Shown: positions 6,106-7,223 of the stretch, piece by piece
Position numbering within the stretch: the first letter of the stretch is position 1
Layout of the letters: every line of letters starts with the position of its first letter
Assembly: GCA_030038035.1 (NCBI GenBank)
Contig: JASHPP010000774.1
Coordinates: 1 to 7,223 of the forward strand
Reading direction: 5' to 3'
DNA: 7,223 bases
Origin: Trebonia sp.
Lineage (GTDB): Bacteria > Actinomycetota > Actinomycetes > Streptosporangiales > Streptosporangiaceae
Program-made: the position numbers and the translations under genes
The notes under the pieces: model-generated
Database searches by the model: none
Seen by the model: only the letters and a program-made list of their open reading frames with translations
Told to the model about the DNA's origin: nothing

Positions 6106-6484
6106 TCATGCCAGTGGCCGGGTGAGGGCGGCGAACCGCCCCTGGGCGGCACACAGGTGGCTGAGGATACGTGCCTTCACCGCGGGCGACAGGGGCGTGT
6201 CCGGGCGAGCTACGAGGTCGGCCAGCACGGGGGACGAGCGGCGCGTACTTGCGCGCACAAGCCTGACAGCCTTGGGCTCTCTGGTGTGGATCAGGCAGAC
6301 GCCGTTGTCGGTAAAGTCCGGCACCTTGATCACCCGTGCCCACGGACTGCGGTTGAGGCTGTTGGTCACATGGTCCCGGTACTTCTGGTCAGGCTCGGTG
6401 CGGACGATCAGGTAATTCCCTAGGGTGGCGGTCACGTAATTCCGCACCTGGTCCTTGGTGTTGATAGTGCGGTTGCCGTCCTCC
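6106..6484 (-). pseudogene. Truncated, damaged second copy of the HD-domain gene
   Basis: Reading on the minus strand, the frame from 6484 gives DGNRTINTKDQ, then YRDHVTNSL, SPWARVIK, DFTDNGV and ARPDTPLSPAVKARIL. It aligns with residues 101 to about 225 of the HD protein at the left end of the window. Over the 41 residues starting at YREHV/YRDHV I count 29 identities. The metal-binding core (the His-rich opening and the LLHD motif) is absent, because homology stops at about 6485 and the frame reaches a TGA at 6490-6492. Between about 6228 and 6265 the protein match is lost (VRASTRRSS in place of AGKYAPLVP), while the DNA still matches in a shifted frame. It cannot encode a working hydrolase. 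A GTG at 6447 could begin a 113-aa product, but no function is expected. Confidence 0.7.
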
Positions 6485-6744
6485 TGTCGTCAATGTGGCG
6501 GGCCACTGGTGGCGTGGTGCCCGGGGGCATCGGACGCGCCGCGCGCTTGGGTCTGGGGCAGGCCTGGGGCCTGCCCGCTTTCCCTGCCGCCAGGGGCCGC
6601 AGGGGTCCCCGGGGTCAGGGCCGGCCCGCAGGGCCGTCGCCGCAGGCGATGCGCCAGCAGCCTTGAGGCCGGGGGGGCGGCCCCGTACCCTGTGCGCGGT
6701 GCGTCCCCCGGCCCGGGCGCGGCAGCTGTTTGCTAGGGCTGAGC

Positions 6745-6759
6745 GGCGGCGCAGCCGCC
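6745..6759 (-). terminator. Short GC hairpin downstream of istB
   Basis: GGCGGC (6745-6750), a GCA loop and GCCGCC (6754-6759) form a 6-bp hairpin about 10 nt beyond the istB stop on the minus strand. There is no T-run. It could end the istB transcript or be a chance structure in GC-rich DNA. Confidence 0.3.
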
Positions 6760-6769
6760 TCCTTGCTGG

Positions 6770-7223
6770 TCAGGGCGGTCGCGGGCCGGCGGGGCCGGGC
6801 TTGTGCTGGCCGGGGCGGCGCCGGGGACGGTAGCTCTTGCCGTCCAGCAGCAGCTGGTGGCTGGTGTTGAGGACCCGGTCCAGGATGGACTCGCCGACGA
6901 CCGCGTTGGGGAACAGCGGGTACCAGTCGGCCGGTGACCTGTTGGAAGTCAGGATCAGTGACCGGCCGGGGCGGCCGATCCGCTCGGTCAGCAGCTCATA
7001 CAGGTCGTCGGCCTGGGCGGCGGTGAACTCTCTCATCGCGAAGTCGTCGCAGATCAGCACGGCGGTCCTGGCGAGCTTGCGGACGCGCGCCTCGAAGCTG
7101 CGGTCGGCGTGCCCGCCGGCCAGGTGGGCCAGCAGCCGGGAGCAGGTGGTGAAGGCGACGTCGTAGCCGCGGCGGCAGGCCTGGTGTCCCAGCGCGGCCG
7201 CCAGGTGGGACTTGCCCACCCCG
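6770..7223 (-). CDS. istB: IstB-like ATPase of IS21-family transposon (5' partial)
   Basis: IstB is the AAA+ helper ATPase that works with the IstA transposase in IS21-family transposition. The window holds the last 150 or so residues. It opens at the Walker A site (GVGKSHLAAALGHQA), followed by VAFTTCSRLLAHL, Walker B AVLICDDFAM, a DDLYELLTERIG helix, the sensor-1-like LILTSNRSP, and the typical C-terminal run VGESILDRVLNTSHQLLLDGKSYR. Full-length IstB proteins are about 250 residues, so roughly the first 100 (the IstB N-terminal region) lie beyond the window edge. The frame continues to the edge with no start codon preceding the P-loop, and no internal damage is seen. It is transcribed toward the truncated HD copy. 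Confidence 0.9.
   Translation of the reverse strand, partial: GVGKSHLAAALGHQACRRGYDVAFTTCSRLLAHLAGGHADRSFEARVRKLARTAVLICDDFAMREFTAAQADDLYELLTERIGRPGRSLILTSNRSPADWYPLFPNAVVGESILDRVLNTSHQLLLDGKSYRPRRRPGQHKPGPAGPRPP

Larger units (their letters stand above)
6485..7223 (-). mobile_element. IS21-family insertion sequence, one end (partial)
   Basis: The istB gene at 6770-7223 identifies the family. The proposed outer end is TGTCGTCAATGTGGCGGGCC starting at 6485. This is where similarity to the HD gene stops and where a TG dinucleotide, typical of IS21-family ends, appears. The 285 bp between istB and this end are very GC-rich, contain a short hairpin, and show no gene that I can support on either strand. 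The other end, istA and any target duplication lie beyond the window. The family is secure; the exact boundary is inferred. Confidence 0.6.

Noticed and set aside
6455..6833. Plus-strand open frames of about 93 and 112 codons
   Set aside because: They run antisense to the HD remnant and the IS21 end and read as Gly/Arg/Pro/Ala-rich shadow sequence.

Overview
The window looks like accessory DNA from a high-GC actinomycete (Streptomyces-like or a relative). The basis is GTG starts, strongly G/C-ending codons in the flanks, a TTGACC-17-CAGGAT promoter of the kind used by actinobacterial housekeeping sigma factors, and families typical of actinomycetes (DUF6879, AfsR-type NB-ARC/TPR ATPase, IS21 IstB). 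No tRNA, rRNA, CRISPR array or replication origin was seen.

Layout. (1) Positions 2-817: an HD-domain protein resembling the ppGpp-hydrolase half of RelA/SpoT enzymes, with its 5' end outside the window. (2) 818-1720: a very GC-rich, poorly coding stretch holding one doubtful ORF, one gene apparently broken by a frameshift and an amber codon, and a perfect 10-bp tandem duplication. (3) 1721-5839: a four-gene cassette on the + strand with visibly more A/T-ending codons (ATA is repeatedly used). It contains a promoter, a 72-aa protein, a DUF6879 protein, a 134-bp gap with an inverted repeat and a possible second promoter, an NB-ARC/TPR STAND ATPase, and a GNAT-family protein. (4) 5840-6484: a spacer, then on the minus strand a headless and internally damaged second copy of the HD gene. 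(5) 6485-7223: one end of an IS21-family element with istB (minus strand), apparently inserted in that second HD copy.

The main observation is that the STAND ATPase and the GNAT protein carry matching short motifs. The ATPase has GAVVQAGTVHGGVHL near its N-terminus, and the GNAT protein ends in GPVVQAHEIHGDITF. A motif at the N-terminus of an NLR-like ATPase and at the C-terminus of the protein encoded next door is the arrangement known for amyloid signalling (RHIM-like / bacterial amyloid signalling sequences). There the activated ATPase templates the effector's motif. I infer an NLR-like signalling or immunity pair whose effector is a GNAT acetyltransferase followed by an alpha-helical segment. 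The DUF6879 gene and its small partner lie just upstream and may be part of the same module or an independent regulatory pair.

All function assignments come from motif recognition by eye; no database search was possible.
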